From assembly GCF_000466965.1 (NCBI RefSeq), contig NZ_BATB01000003.1:1-64000 (forward strand): a stretch of 64,000 nucleotides of DNA. The letters are read 5' to 3'. The stretch comes from Limimaricola cinnabarinus LL-001 (GTDB lineage: Bacteria; Pseudomonadota; Alphaproteobacteria; Rhodobacterales; Rhodobacteraceae). The notes beneath the pieces are model-generated. The model worked only from the letters and a program-made list of their open reading frames with translations. It was not told the origin of the DNA and did not search any database. Of this stretch, positions 46,242 through 55,529 are shown one piece after another (positions within the stretch are counted from its first letter, which is position 1; the number at the start of each line of letters is the position of its first letter). The position numbers and the translations under genes were made by a program.

Positions 46242-47252
46242 TCAGCCCCGGCAGATGCCCTGCAGGCTGACCCAGTCGCCATCCGACACGACCGGTCCCG
46301 CGCTCGCCGCGGGTTCGGCGGCGACCAGAACCGCCGACACCGCGCCGTCGGGATCGGTGGCGCGCGCCCAAGGCCCGATCGGCACGCCAGCGGCCGCGAA
46401 CTCCTCGAGGAGCAGCGAATCATCGGCGCGCGGCGCGGGGGTCTCAACGAGATGGACCGCCTGCGCTTGCAGCGTTTCGGTCGGGATGTCGCCGGTGGTC
46501 AGCAGCTTGAGCACGGTGCCGAACCCCGCCTCGCGCAGCAGGTCGTCGAGCGGATCATGCTCCTCGCGGCTTGCGACCGTGGCCAGGACATGCCCCGCGA
46601 TCTCCGCCGGCTCCTCGGCATCCTCGACCAGTTCCTGCGGTAGCACGATGATGCCGCCCGGTAGGTAGAGCGGACCGGCGAGCCCCTCGGGAACCACCAC
46701 GATCTGTCCACCGCCCTGACCCAGAAGCCGGTCGCGCATCCGCCCCAGCGCCTCGCTGCCCAGAGGGTCGCGGCAGGTCGGGCCGGTGATCTTCTGCACC
46801 ATGCCCAGAAGCGTCGCACCCAGTTCGGATCGCTTGCCCGGCGGCACCACGCTCAGGGTCTGCTGCATCAACGCGCCGGGTAGCCAGAACACGGCCAGCC
46901 CCAGCCCGAGCACGATGCTGCCGGCGATCATGCCCTGTCGAAGGCGGCCCGGCCGCGGCTCGCGCGCGGCGACGGCGCGACGCACCTTTTCCAGCGCGCC
47001 GATCATCGTGTCGTCCTCGATCTCGAGCGTCTCGCTCGCCTCGGCGTCAGGCGCATAGATCGCGGGGCGTTCGGAGGGGTTCATCCGGTGCAGCGCGGGC
47101 AGGGACCAATGCGTCACCGGCAGGCCGGTCTCGTCCGAGAGCACCAAGGTTGCCTCGCCGAAGGAAATCGTCACCGGACGCGGCTCCGCCCCCGGTTCGG
47201 AGAACCAGACGCCTTCCGTCTCCAGCCGAGCGAATTCCTTGAGTGCGGTCAT
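46242..47252 (-). CDS. Membrane protein with a degenerate M48-metalloprotease-like domain
   Basis: 336 aa from the ATG at 47252. Residues 1-60 form a soluble beta-rich N-terminal part, one TM helix lies at about 108-127 (GMIAGSIVLGLGLAVFWLPG), and the remainder is periplasmic or cytoplasmic. The stretch YLPGGIIVLPQELVEDAEEPAEIAGHVLATVA (about 196-227) has the layout of an M48 zincin around HExxH, but the motif reads AEIAGH, so the first His is gone and catalysis is unlikely. I do not know a function. It converges on the SPOR-protein gene. Confidence 0.65.
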   Translation of the reverse strand: MTALKEFARLETEGVWFSEPGAEPRPVTISFGEATLVLSDETGLPVTHWSLPALHRMNPSERPAIYAPDAEASETLEIEDDTMIGALEKVRRAVAAREPRPGRLRQGMIAGSIVLGLGLAVFWLPGALMQQTLSVVPPGKRSELGATLLGMVQKITGPTCRDPLGSEALGRMRDRLLGQGGGQIVVVPEGLAGPLYLPGGIIVLPQELVEDAEEPAEIAGHVLATVASREEHDPLDDLLREAGFGTVLKLLTTGDIPTETLQAQAVHLVETPAPRADDSLLLEEFAAAGVPIGPWARATDPDGAVSAVLVAAEPAASAGPVVSDGDWVSLQGICRG

Positions 47253-47419
47253 CGTTCCCTTCGCGGCCCGAATGTCCCGGCCAGCCGTTTCGGTCAACAT
47301 AGCCCCCGGGTCGGGCGAGGAACAGGGGCTGCGAGAGGCCGTGGCCCGCCCGACGCACCATAATGGGGGAGGCTACAGGACTGAGGTTCCCGGCCGGAAG
47401 AACAGGCGCGATCGGGCAA

Positions 47420-47452
47420 GGGCCCGCGACGGGAAAAGGGTGTCGCGGGCCC
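47420..47452 (-). terminator. Long GC-rich hairpin after fadJ
   Basis: Perfect 11-bp stem GGGCCCGCGAC (47420-47430) with GTCGCGGGCCC (47442-47452), 11 bp after the fadJ stop on the minus strand. No U-run follows, so it may terminate poorly or mainly protect the 3' end. The rest of the 47253-47462 gap holds no gene I can see. Confidence 0.5.
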
Positions 47453-47462
47453 CATTCAGGCG

Positions 47463-49664
47463 TCAGGCAGCGCGCGCGGCGCGGCCGTCGCCGTAGCGGT
47501 CGTAGAAGGCCGCCCCCGACTGCGCCATCTCGCGCAGAAGGGCCGGACAGGCGAAGCGGTCGCCATGCGCGGCGGCGAGTGCGTCGCAGCGCTCTGCGGC
47601 AAAGCCCGCGCCGATCATGTCGAGCCACGAGAACGGCCCGCCCGACCACGGCGCGAAGCCCCAGCCGAGAATTGCCGCCACGTCGCCTTCGCGGATGTCG
47701 GTCAACACCCCGTCCTCGAAGGCGCGCACCGCTTCGAGCACCTGCGCGAACAACAGCCGCTGCTGCACTTCGACGAGATCGGGTTGCTCGTCCGAAACCG
47801 TGTAGCGCTCCGACAGCCCGTCCCAGAGGCCGCTGCGCTGGCCCTTTTCGTCATAGGCGTAGAAGCCCGATTTCGACTTGCGGCCCATCCGGCCCTGATC
47901 GGCCATCCAGAACAGCACCTCGTCCACCGCCTCGTCAGGATAGGCATCGCCCATCGCGGCCTTGGTGGCCTTGGCGATCTTCACGCCGAGATCGATCGAG
48001 GTCTCGTCCACGAGCTGCAGCGGACCCAGCGGCATGCCGACAAGACGCGCCGCGTTTTCGATCAGCGCGGGCTCGACCCCTTCGGCCACCATGCGGATGC
48101 CCTCGTTGATGTAGGGGATGATGCAGCGGTTGGCGTAGAAGAAGCGTGCGTCGTTGACGACGATCGGCGTCTTGCGGATCTGGCGCGTGAAGTCGAGCGC
48201 CTTGGCCACGGCAACATCACCGGTCCTTTCGCCCTTGATGATCTCGACCAGCATCATCTTGTCGACCGGCGAGAAGAAGTGGATGCCGATGAAGCGGTCG
48301 GGGGCGTCCGACGCCTTGGCCAGCTCGGTGATCGGCAGGGTCGAGGTGTTGGTGGCGAAGATGCAGTCGGGGCCGACATGGGCCAGCACGTTCCGTGTGA
48401 CCTCGGCCTTGACGCCGATATCCTCGAACACGGCCTCGACGATCAGATCGCAGCCCGAGAGCGCGGCGTAATCGGTGGTGGCGGTGATGCGCGACAGCAC
48501 CTCTTCCTTTTTCTCGGTCGTCACCTTGCGGCGCGAGATGCCCTTGTCGAGCAGCCCTTCACAATGGGCCTTGCCGCGATCGGCGGCGTCCTGGGCGGCG
48601 TCGATCAGCACCACATCGATGCCCGCATTGGCCGAGACATAGGCGATGCCCGCGCCCATCATGCCCGCGCCGATCACGCCGACCTTGCGCACCGTCTGGT
48701 CCGGCGCTTCGGGGCGGTTCGCACCCTTTTCCAGCGCCTCCTTGTTGAGAAAGAGCGAGCGGATCATCGCGGTGGAGGAGGGGTCCATCAGCACCTTGGT
48801 GAACCAGCGCGCCTCGATCCTGAGCGCGGCGTCGAAGGGCACGAGCGCGCCTTCGTAGACCGCCGAAAGGAGCGCCTTGGCCGCCGGATAGACGCCTTGG
48901 GTTTTGCCATGCACCATTGCGGAGGCACCGACGAAGGTCATGAAGCCCGCCGGGTGATAGGGCGCGCCGCCGGGCATCTTGTAACCCTTGGCGTCCCACG
49001 GCTTCACGAGATCCGCATCCTTGGCCTGCAGCACCCATGCCTTGGCGGCGGCGAGCGGGTCCTCGACCACCTCGTCGATCACGCCGAGCGCCTTTGCCTT
49101 CTTGGGGTCGTTCATCTTGCCTTCGAGCAGCAAGGGCGACGCGCCCATCGCGCCGAGCTTGCGCACGAGGCGCGTGGTGCCACCGGCGCCGGGAAAGATG
49201 CCGACCATGATCTCGGGCAGGCCGATCTTGGCCTTGGGATTGTCGGCGGCAAAGATCCGGTGGCAGGCCAGCGGGATCTCCAGACCGATGCCCAGCGCGG
49301 TGCCGGGCAGGGCGGCGGCGATCGGCTTGCCCCCCTTGTTGGTCTTGGGATCCATCCCAGCGCGCTCGATCTTGCGCAGCACGCCATGCATGCGCATCAC
49401 GCCTTCGAACACGGCGCGGGCGGGCTCGTCGCCGCCCGATTGCTTCATCCCGGCGATCACGCCGAGATCCATGCCGCCGGCGAAATCCTTCTTTCCGGAG
49501 GTGATGACGATGCCTTTCACGGCCTCGTCGGCCAGCGCCTCGTCGATCAGCGCGTCGAGCTCCTCGAAGCCCTGCATCGACATGACATTCATGGAACGTT
49601 TCGGCACGTCCCAAGTGATGACGGCAACGCCGTCGGCGTCGCGCGCAAGCGTGAAATCGGTCAT
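47463..49664 (-). CDS. fadJ: Fused enoyl-CoA hydratase / 3-hydroxyacyl-CoA dehydrogenase
   Basis: 733 aa. The N-terminal crotonase domain (about 1-190) has the oxyanion loop GKKDFAGGMDLG and GLPEIMVGIFPGAGGTTRLVRKLG with the catalytic Glu; the second half opens with the NAD Rossmann motif KVGVIGAGMMGAGIAY (about 327) and continues with FATNTSTLPITELA and GIHFFSPVDKMMLVEII carrying the catalytic His. It performs the hydration and dehydrogenation steps of beta-oxidation. Gene order (thiolase upstream, acyl-CoA dehydrogenase beyond) makes a fatty-acid degradation block. fadB and fadJ cannot be told apart with certainty. Confidence 0.93.
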   Translation of the reverse strand: MTDFTLARDADGVAVITWDVPKRSMNVMSMQGFEELDALIDEALADEAVKGIVITSGKKDFAGGMDLGVIAGMKQSGGDEPARAVFEGVMRMHGVLRKIERAGMDPKTNKGGKPIAAALPGTALGIGLEIPLACHRIFAADNPKAKIGLPEIMVGIFPGAGGTTRLVRKLGAMGASPLLLEGKMNDPKKAKALGVIDEVVEDPLAAAKAWVLQAKDADLVKPWDAKGYKMPGGAPYHPAGFMTFVGASAMVHGKTQGVYPAAKALLSAVYEGALVPFDAALRIEARWFTKVLMDPSSTAMIRSLFLNKEALEKGANRPEAPDQTVRKVGVIGAGMMGAGIAYVSANAGIDVVLIDAAQDAADRGKAHCEGLLDKGISRRKVTTEKKEEVLSRITATTDYAALSGCDLIVEAVFEDIGVKAEVTRNVLAHVGPDCIFATNTSTLPITELAKASDAPDRFIGIHFFSPVDKMMLVEIIKGERTGDVAVAKALDFTRQIRKTPIVVNDARFFYANRCIIPYINEGIRMVAEGVEPALIENAARLVGMPLGPLQLVDETSIDLGVKIAKATKAAMGDAYPDEAVDEVLFWMADQGRMGRKSKSGFYAYDEKGQRSGLWDGLSERYTVSDEQPDLVEVQQRLLFAQVLEAVRAFEDGVLTDIREGDVAAILGWGFAPWSGGPFSWLDMIGAGFAAERCDALAAAHGDRFACPALLREMAQSGAAFYDRYGDGRAARAA

Positions 49665-49716
49665 GACGACCTCCCTATCGCAGGAACTTTGGGGGAAAGA
49701 CGACGCGGCTGCCGCA

Positions 49717-50103
49717 TCAGTCGGTCGGGCTGGGCGGTGCGCCGAATTCGATCATCTCGATCAAGGGGCGCGGCGTGTCGAAACGACAGTAGTAGATCAC
49801 GTCGAGATCGAGCTGCTCGCCGGCTTCGTTTTCGAACCTGCGCTCGATCCAGACCCGGAACTTGCCGGCACGCGGCAGCTCCAGCGTATGGATGCGCACA
49901 TATTCCTCGCGCATGCCGCGGTTGCCAAGGTCGCCTCGCCAGTTCTGCAGCCATTCGCGGTAGGTGTCGCGGGAGGCCACCGCGAGGCCATCCGGCCCCT
50001 GCACCCCCAGCGGATAGTCGCAATCGTCGAGCATCTCCTCGATCCGTCCTTCTCGGAACAGCTGGCTGTGACGTTCGATGAATTGCGACATGATCGGGAC
50101 CAT
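49717..50103 (-). CDS. Hypothetical protein, possible NTF2/SnoaL-like fold
   Basis: 128 aa from the ATG at 50103, which has AGGA about 9 bp upstream (an alternative ATG is at 50091). The pattern IERHSQLFREGRIEEMLDDCDYPLGV, YREWLQNWRGDL and an alternating beta-rich C terminus (FRVWIERRFENEAGEQLDLDVIYYCRF) suggest an NTF2-like cone fold, but I do not recognise the family with certainty. It lies between fadJ and the thiolase on the same strand, so it is probably part of the fatty-acid block. Confidence 0.6.
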   Translation of the reverse strand: MVPIMSQFIERHSQLFREGRIEEMLDDCDYPLGVQGPDGLAVASRDTYREWLQNWRGDLGNRGMREEYVRIHTLELPRAGKFRVWIERRFENEAGEQLDLDVIYYCRFDTPRPLIEMIEFGAPPSPTD

Positions 50104-50219
50104 GCTGGCGGTCCTCGCGGGAATAGGGTGGCGGGGTATCCAATAGACTAATTCGCTCAAGGGGCATGTCCATGTGAATACCGGATTTTCGCCTCGAAAT
50201 CGCGCTGTGGTCTGGCATC

Positions 50220-51431
50220 TCAGACCCGCTCGATGATCGTGGCCGCGCCCATGCCGGAGGCGACGCAGAGCGTGGCGAGGCCGGTCGACTGGCCCGTGCG
50301 CTCCAGCTCGTCGAGCAGGATGCCGATGATGATCGCGCCGGTGGCACCGAGCGGATGGCCCATGGCGATGGCGCCGCCATTGGGGTTGAGCTTGGCGGGG
50401 TCGATGTCGAAGGCCTGCTGGAAGCGCAGCGCCACGGCGGAGAAGGCCTCGTTCACCTCGAACAGGTTGATGTCCGAGATCGACATGCCGCTGTCGGCGA
50501 GGATCTTTTCGGTGACCGGCACCGGGCCGGTGAGCATGATCGTCGGATCGGTGCCGATCTTGGCGGTGGCGCGGATACGCGCGCGCGGCTTGAGGCCATG
50601 CGCCCGCCCGAACTCGGCATCGCCGATCAGCAGGCCGGCCGCGCCGTCGACGATGCCCGACGAGTTGCCCGCGTGGTGCACGTGGTTGATCCGCTCCAGA
50701 TGCGGGTATTTCATCAGCGCGACCTTGTCGAAGCCGGGCATCACCTCGCCCATCGCCTTGAACGACGGCTCGAGCGCGCCCAAGGCCTGCATGTCGGTCT
50801 GCGGGCGCATGTATTCGTCATGGTCGAGAAGGGTGAGGCCGTTGATGTCCCTGACCGGGACCACCGAGCGGGCAAAGCGCCCGTCGTCCCACGCCGCTTT
50901 GGCGCGGCGCTGGCTCTCGACAGCGAAGGCGTCGACCTCGTCGCGCGAAATCCCGTATTCGGTCGCGATGATGTCGGCCGAGATGCCCTGCGGTACGAAG
51001 TAGGTCTTCATCGCGATGGACGGGTCGACCGCGATCGCGGCACCGTCCGAGCCCATGGGCACGCGGCTCATCGCCTCGACGCCGCCCGCGATATAGGCCC
51101 GGCCCGCGCCCGCGCGCACTTGGTTGGCGGCGAGGTTAACGGCCTCCATGCCGGAGGCGCAGAACCGGTTGATCGACAGGCCCGGAATACGCTCGTCGAG
51201 CGACGAGGCCAGCACGGCGGAGCGGGCGAGGCAGCCGCCCTGTTCGGCGACCTGCGTGGCGTTGCCCCAGATCACGTCCTCGATGACGTGCCCTTCGATG
51301 CCGTTGCGCTCGGCAAGGGCGTCGAGCACGCCCGCCGAGAGCCTGAGGCTGGTGACTTCGTGCAGCGCGCCGTCCTTGCGGCCCTTGCCGCGCGGGGTGC
51401 GGATCGCGTCGTAGATGAAGGCGTCGGTCAT
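50220..51431 (-). CDS. fadA: Acetyl-CoA C-acyltransferase (thiolase)
   Basis: 403 aa. The nucleophile is C91 in NRFCASGMEA, H359 lies in AMGHPLGATG and the second catalytic C389 in LCVASGMGAA. It cleaves 3-ketoacyl-CoA to acetyl-CoA in the last step of beta-oxidation. Length and the N terminus MTDAFIYDAIRTPRGKGRKDGALHE match the FadA/FadI group rather than biosynthetic PhaA. It is near fadJ and the acyl-CoA dehydrogenase on the same strand. Confidence 0.93.
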   Translation of the reverse strand: MTDAFIYDAIRTPRGKGRKDGALHEVTSLRLSAGVLDALAERNGIEGHVIEDVIWGNATQVAEQGGCLARSAVLASSLDERIPGLSINRFCASGMEAVNLAANQVRAGAGRAYIAGGVEAMSRVPMGSDGAAIAVDPSIAMKTYFVPQGISADIIATEYGISRDEVDAFAVESQRRAKAAWDDGRFARSVVPVRDINGLTLLDHDEYMRPQTDMQALGALEPSFKAMGEVMPGFDKVALMKYPHLERINHVHHAGNSSGIVDGAAGLLIGDAEFGRAHGLKPRARIRATAKIGTDPTIMLTGPVPVTEKILADSGMSISDINLFEVNEAFSAVALRFQQAFDIDPAKLNPNGGAIAMGHPLGATGAIIIGILLDELERTGQSTGLATLCVASGMGAATIIERV

Positions 51432-51443
51432 GTCGTCTCCTTG

Positions 51444-51524
51444 TCGGCCCGGTCGGCGGGCACTTACTGGTCCACCCGGTCGGTGGGCATTTATCGGTCC
51501 GCCCGGTCGGCGGGCGAGCCAGGC
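51444..51524. repeat. 27-bp tandem repeat, three copies, spanning the GST stop codon
   Basis: Three adjacent 27-bp units (51444-51470, 51471-51497, 51498-51524) share TCCGCCCGGTCGGYGGGC at their 5' part with variable 3' parts. They cover the end of the GST gene and the gap to the thiolase. The stop of the GST gene (51491) falls in the second copy, so copy number would change its last residues or the spacer. Confidence 0.7.
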
Positions 51525-52129
51525 ATCAGGTCATAGGGGTGTTTCCAGCCGGGCAGGGCCGCGATGCGGTCGAGCCAGCGGTCGATATGAGGGTGCGCGG
51601 CGCGGTCGAAGCCGAAGGGCTCGGGGTAGTAGAGATAGCCACAGCAGGAGAAATCGGCGTTGGTCGGGCCGTCGCCCACCAGCCAGTCGCGCCCGGCGAG
51701 CGCACGGTCGAGCGTGGCATAGGTCGGCGCGAGACGGCCCTGCAGCCATTGGATCACCTGTTCGGGACGCTTCTCGGGCGGCAGGAAGTTCATGAGGAAT
51801 CGCAGCGCGCCCGCCTGGCCCGAGAGCTTGTGGTTGTCCCACAGCACCCAGCGCAGCACCTCGCGCTTTTCCTCGGGGGTCGCGCCGCCATAAAGCCCGG
51901 TCCGCTCGCTGATCCAATCCTGGATCGCGCCGGACTGGCTCAGCCTCAGGCCGTCGGCCTCGAGCACCGGCACCTCGCCCATCTCATTAAGCGCGCGGAA
52001 CGTGTCGGAGCGCGCGGCACCGGCAAAGAAATCCACCTTCACCGGCTCCCAGTCGAGCCCGGCGAGCGTCATCGGCAGGGCCGCCTTGTAGGCGTTGCCG
52101 CTCTCGCCAAAGCAGTGCAGTCGGATCAT
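51491..52129 (-). CDS. Glutathione S-transferase family protein
   Basis: 212 aa from the ATG at 52129. The thioredoxin-fold N terminus (MIRLHCFGESGNAYKAALPMTLAGLDWEPVKVDF, then NEMGEVPVLEADGLRLSQSGAI with the cis-Pro and SQSGAI glutathione contacts) precedes a helical C-terminal domain with GRDWLVGDGPTNADFSCCGYL. Substrate unknown. The last residues (SPADRADR) are encoded by a 27-bp tandem repeat. The 268 bp upstream (52130-52397) contain no gene or clear signal that I can identify. Confidence 0.85.
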   Translation of the reverse strand: MIRLHCFGESGNAYKAALPMTLAGLDWEPVKVDFFAGAARSDTFRALNEMGEVPVLEADGLRLSQSGAIQDWISERTGLYGGATPEEKREVLRWVLWDNHKLSGQAGALRFLMNFLPPEKRPEQVIQWLQGRLAPTYATLDRALAGRDWLVGDGPTNADFSCCGYLYYPEPFGFDRAAHPHIDRWLDRIAALPGWKHPYDLMPGSPADRADR

Positions 52130-52397
52130 GTTCTCTCCCTTGATCGGCGCACCGGGCCAGCGCCGGACGCGTGGCTCGATGCGTGATGATGACGAGATCG
52201 CGTCGCGGTTAACGACTCGTAAACCTTTGCGACCGGTTCGCGAACTTGCGGTACAAGCTGGCGAGCCGATGACCACGATTGGTGAAACCGGGTCCACGCG
52301 TCGACCGAAACGACTGCCGTCTGGACCGGGCGGAACGCCGACCCGTTCATCATTCTAAAAATACGCAGCTCCACCATCTGCCTTTCCCTGCAGGTCC

Positions 52398-52610
52398 CTA
52401 CCGCTTGCGCGCTTCCAGCTCCGCGTTGAACAGCCTCAGCCTGTGGTTGAAAGTGTCCTCGGAGATGACGCTGTCGAAATTCTCGAACAGGAAGGACAGG
52501 GCCTCGCCCTCGTCGAGCCCGGCCTCGCGCGCGAAACGCCTGAGGCGGCGATAGCCGTCCTCGCTCATTGCGACGGGAAAGCGGCGGGTCAGTTTCAGGC
52601 GCTTGGGCAT
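52398..52610 (-). CDS. Small conserved-looking protein, possible ribbon-helix-helix type
   Basis: 70 aa, basic: KRLKLTRRFPVAMSEDGYRRLRRFAREAGLDEGEALSFLFENFDSVISEDTFNHRLRLFNAELEARKR. A short strand followed by two helices (VAMSEDGYRRLRRFAREAGLDEGEALSFLFE) resembles ribbon-helix-helix DNA-binding proteins, but I cannot assign it to a known family. It sits 55 bp downstream of the acyl-CoA dehydrogenase on the same strand. Confidence 0.6.
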   Translation of the reverse strand: MPKRLKLTRRFPVAMSEDGYRRLRRFAREAGLDEGEALSFLFENFDSVISEDTFNHRLRLFNAELEARKR

Positions 52611-52665
52611 GTCGTCCTCCGGTTCGGTCCGGAGCGAGCCTCGCCCCGGACCACGCCGTCGTCCA

Positions 52666-54442
52666 TCAGAAAGCGTCGACTTCCAGCGCCATCACCGGGG
52701 CCGCGCCGCTTTCGATCCGGGCGAGATGCATCTTCGTCGCCGGAAGCTGGCGCGCCATGTAGTAGCGCCCCGTCGCGATCTTGGTCTCGTAGAAGTCGCG
52801 ATCGCCGGTGCCCGACGCCAGTCCCGCCTGCGCCGCCTTGGCCATGCGTGCCCAGGTCCAGCCGAGGCAGACATGCCCCATCAGATGCATGAAATCGGTG
52901 CTGCCCGAAAGCGCGGCGTCGGGGTCCTTCATGCCGCTCTGCATGAAGAACATCGCCGCCTGCTGCATGTCCTTCGACGCGGATTTCAAAGGCTCGATGA
53001 AATCGCGCACGAAATCGGCATCCTCGGCGTTCTCCTTGCAGAAGACCTTGATCTCCTCGATCAGCGTCATCATCGGCTTGCCGCCCTGCGCCGCGAGCTT
53101 GCGGCCCACCAGGTCGAGCGCCTGCACGCCATTGGCACCTTCGTAGATCATCGCAATTCGGGCATCTCGCACGAATTGCGACATGCCCCATCCTCGATGT
53201 AGCCATGCCCGCCGAAGATTTGCTGGGCCTGCACGCACATCTCGAAGCCCTTGTCGGTCAAAAAGCCCTTGATGATCGGGGTCAGCAGCGAGATCATCGC
53301 CTCCGCCTGCGCGTCGCCCATTTTGTGGCTGCGATCGATCATCGAGGCGCCCCAATAGGTGAAGGCGCGCGCAGCCTCGTTGAAGCTCTTTTGATCCATC
53401 AGGCTGCGGCGGATGTCGGGATGCACGATCAGCGGGTCGGCCGGGCCGGCCGGGTTCTTGGTACCCGTGACGGCGCGGCCCTGCAGCCGGTCCTTGGCAT
53501 AGGCCAAGGCGTTCTGATAAGCGGCCTCGGATTGCGCCCAGCCCTGCAGGCCGACGCCGAGACGGGCCTCGTTCATCATGGTGAACATGGCGCGCATGCC
53601 CTTGTGCGCCTCGCCCAGAAGATAACCCTCGGCCTCGTCGTAATTCATGACGCAGGTGGCGTTGCCGTGGATGCCCATCTTGTCTTCGAGCGCGCCGCAG
53701 GCGACGCCGTTGCGCGCGCCCAGAGAGACGTCCTCGTTCACGAGCATCTTGGGCACCACGAAGAGCGACACCCCCTTGATGCCCTCAGGGCCGCCGGGAA
53801 TCTTGGCCAGCACGAGGTGGACGATGTTCTCGGCCATGTCGTGTTCGCCGGCCGAGATGAAGATCTTCTGGCCCGAGATCCGGTAGGTTCCGTCCTCCTG
53901 CGGCACCGCCTTGGTGCGCATCAGGCCGAGATCCGTGCCGCAATGCGGTTCGGTCAGGTTCATCGTGCCGGTCCATTCGCATGAGCCGAGCTTCGGCAGC
54001 CAGCACGCCTTCTGCGCGTCGGTGCCGTGGATCTTGATCGCGGTGTAAGCGCCGTGGGTCAGGCCCTGATACATGTTCAGCGCCATGTTGGCCGAGACCA
54101 TCGGCTCGTTCGCGGCGGTATGCATGAGATAGGGCAGGCCCTGTCCGCCGAATTCCTCGGCGACGTCGATGGCGGTCCAGCCGCCATCGCGGATCTGGTC
54201 GAAGGCCGCCTTGAAGCCCTCGGGCGTGCGCACCACCCCGTTGTCGAGGCGGCAGCTTCATGATCGCCCGAGAGGTTCAGAGGCGCCAGCACGGCAGAGG
54301 AGAGCTTGCCCGCCTCCTCAAGGATCGCCGCCGTGAAATCGGCGTCGAGATCCGTATATCCGGGGGTGTCCTGTTCGGAGACCCGCAGAAATTCGTGCAG
54401 GACGAACTGGATGTCGCGGATCGGTGCGGTGTAGCTTGGCAT
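52666..54442 (-). CDS. Acyl-CoA dehydrogenase with C-terminal extension, frame interrupted twice
   Basis: FAD-dependent first enzyme of beta-oxidation. From the ATG at 54442 ([19 protein letters not shown]) the frame breaks at about 54256 (one C missing on the plus strand; [19 protein letters not shown] restored) and at 53190/53191 ([19 protein letters not shown] restored). In between are [15 protein letters not shown] and [18 protein letters not shown]; after the second break come [21 protein letters not shown] and the C-terminal domain found in long (about 590 aa) members. Repaired length is 592 aa, full size. Both breaks look like sequence errors. Confidence 0.88.
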
Positions 54443-54554
54443 TCCTGTCTCTCCTCCGGCGGGCCGCGCGGCCCGGTCTGGTCCGATGAACGCGGACCGG
54501 GCTCCTCCTCCCGGACCGCGCAATGTCATCCCGACCAGATCGTGGAGAGGGCGG

Positions 54555-54953
54555 TTAGGCCGCCGTCGCCCGTGCGCGCAACTGGCTCAGCCGGTCCGCG
54601 CCCCAGTTCATCTGCGTCTCGAGCTCCCGGATCGCCTCGTCGAGGGCGGCGCGCTGCTCTTGCATCTCCCGCAGATGCCGTTCGGCCACTTCGAGGGTGC
54701 GCGCGAGCTGCACCTCCTGCTGGTCGTCGGTCTCGTAGAGATCGAGAAGCTGGCGGATCTCTTCGAGGCTGAAGCCGAAGCGCTTGCCGCGCAGGATCAG
54801 CTTGAGCCGGGCCCGGTCGCGCCGGGTGAAGAGCCGCTTCGTGCCTTCACGAATGGGAAACAGAAGCTCCTTTGCCTCGTAGAAGCGCAATGTGCGGGGC
54901 GTCACGTCGAAGCTGTCGCACATCTGGCGGATGGTCATGGTCTGGTCGGTCAT
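54555..54953 (-). CDS. MerR-family regulator, first of two next to the fatty-acid genes
   Basis: 132 aa from the ATG at 54953. The N-terminal MerR winged helix reads MTIRQMCDSFDVTPRTLRFYEAKELLFPIREGTKRLFTRRDRARLKLILRGKRFGFSLEEIRQLLDLY, then a coiled-coil dimerisation helix. There is no Cys-based metal site. It resembles LiuR-type MerR proteins that control acyl-CoA catabolism. About 50% of positions match the second MerR downstream by eye. It lies 113 bp upstream of the acyl-CoA dehydrogenase on the same strand. Confidence 0.88.
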   Translation of the reverse strand: MTDQTMTIRQMCDSFDVTPRTLRFYEAKELLFPIREGTKRLFTRRDRARLKLILRGKRFGFSLEEIRQLLDLYETDDQQEVQLARTLEVAERHLREMQEQRAALDEAIRELETQMNWGADRLSQLRARATAA

Positions 54954-55024
54954 TTTTTTCTTAACCCTTGGTGTCCGGTCAGACGATCCACCTGCGGGTT
55001 CCGAAAAGACCTTACAAGCAAAGG

Positions 55025-55076
55025 TGACGCGAACGTAAACATGACGCCACGTCAGCAATGCGATGACGAAAGGTCA
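55025..55076. promoter_or_regulatory. Three TGACG-type inverted repeats between two MerR genes
   Basis: In the 207-bp gap upstream of the first MerR gene: TGACG-CGAA-CGTAA (55025-55038, one arm mismatch), TGACG-CCA-CGTCA (55042-55054, perfect) and TGACG-AAA-GGTCA (55064-55076, one mismatch). Spacings of 17 and 22 bp. They are candidate operators for one or both MerR proteins, comparable in style to the ACGT-containing dyads reported for LiuR-type regulators. Confidence 0.55.
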
Positions 55077-55160
55077 AGAAAAATTCACCTCTTACGGAGA
55101 AACTTTGTTCTCCCGGTAAAATTCTCGATTACCCGCTGAAGTTGATTGTTTTCCGGGACT

Positions 55161-55529
55161 TCACTTCAGGGACGAATAAGATTCGTCTCGCAGCTTGCGC
55201 AGTTCGGAGATCGTCTCGTCGAGCTCGCGACGCTGTGCCTCCAGCGTCTCGAGCTGCTTGTCCGCCATCCCGACCCATGTCTCCATCTGGGCGCGGGTGC
55301 CTTCGGCCTCGTAGATGATAAGGAACTGGCGAATATCCTCGAGGCTGAAGCCGAAGCGGCGGCCCCGTAGGATCAGGATCATGCGGGCGATCTCGCGGCG
55401 TCCGTAGAACCGGGCGCGGCCCTGCTTCTCGGGAGCCAGCAGCTCGATGTATTCGTAATAGCGCAAGGTCCGAGGCGTCACCTCGAATCGTTCACACATT
55501 TCTTTGAAAGTCAGGGGGGTATCGGACAT
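55161..55529 (-). CDS. MerR-family regulator, second of two
   Basis: 122 aa. N-terminal helix-turn-helix LTFKEMCERFEVTPRTLRYYEYIELLAPEKQGRARFYGRREIARMILILRGRRFGFSLEDIRQFLIIY, then a coiled-coil helix. No metal-binding Cys. Paralogue of the MerR at 54555-54953, most alike in the recognition helix (VTPRTLR.YE) and in GRRFGFSLEDIRQ, so the two may read similar operators. It is divergent from the thioesterase pair that starts 118 bp away. Confidence 0.88.
   Translation of the reverse strand: MSDTPLTFKEMCERFEVTPRTLRYYEYIELLAPEKQGRARFYGRREIARMILILRGRRFGFSLEDIRQFLIIYEAEGTRAQMETWVGMADKQLETLEAQRRELDETISELRKLRDESYSSLK

Noticed and set aside
51444-51524. CRISPR-like array
   Set aside because: The 27-bp units are directly adjacent with no unique spacers, and no cas gene is present. 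It is a tandem repeat.
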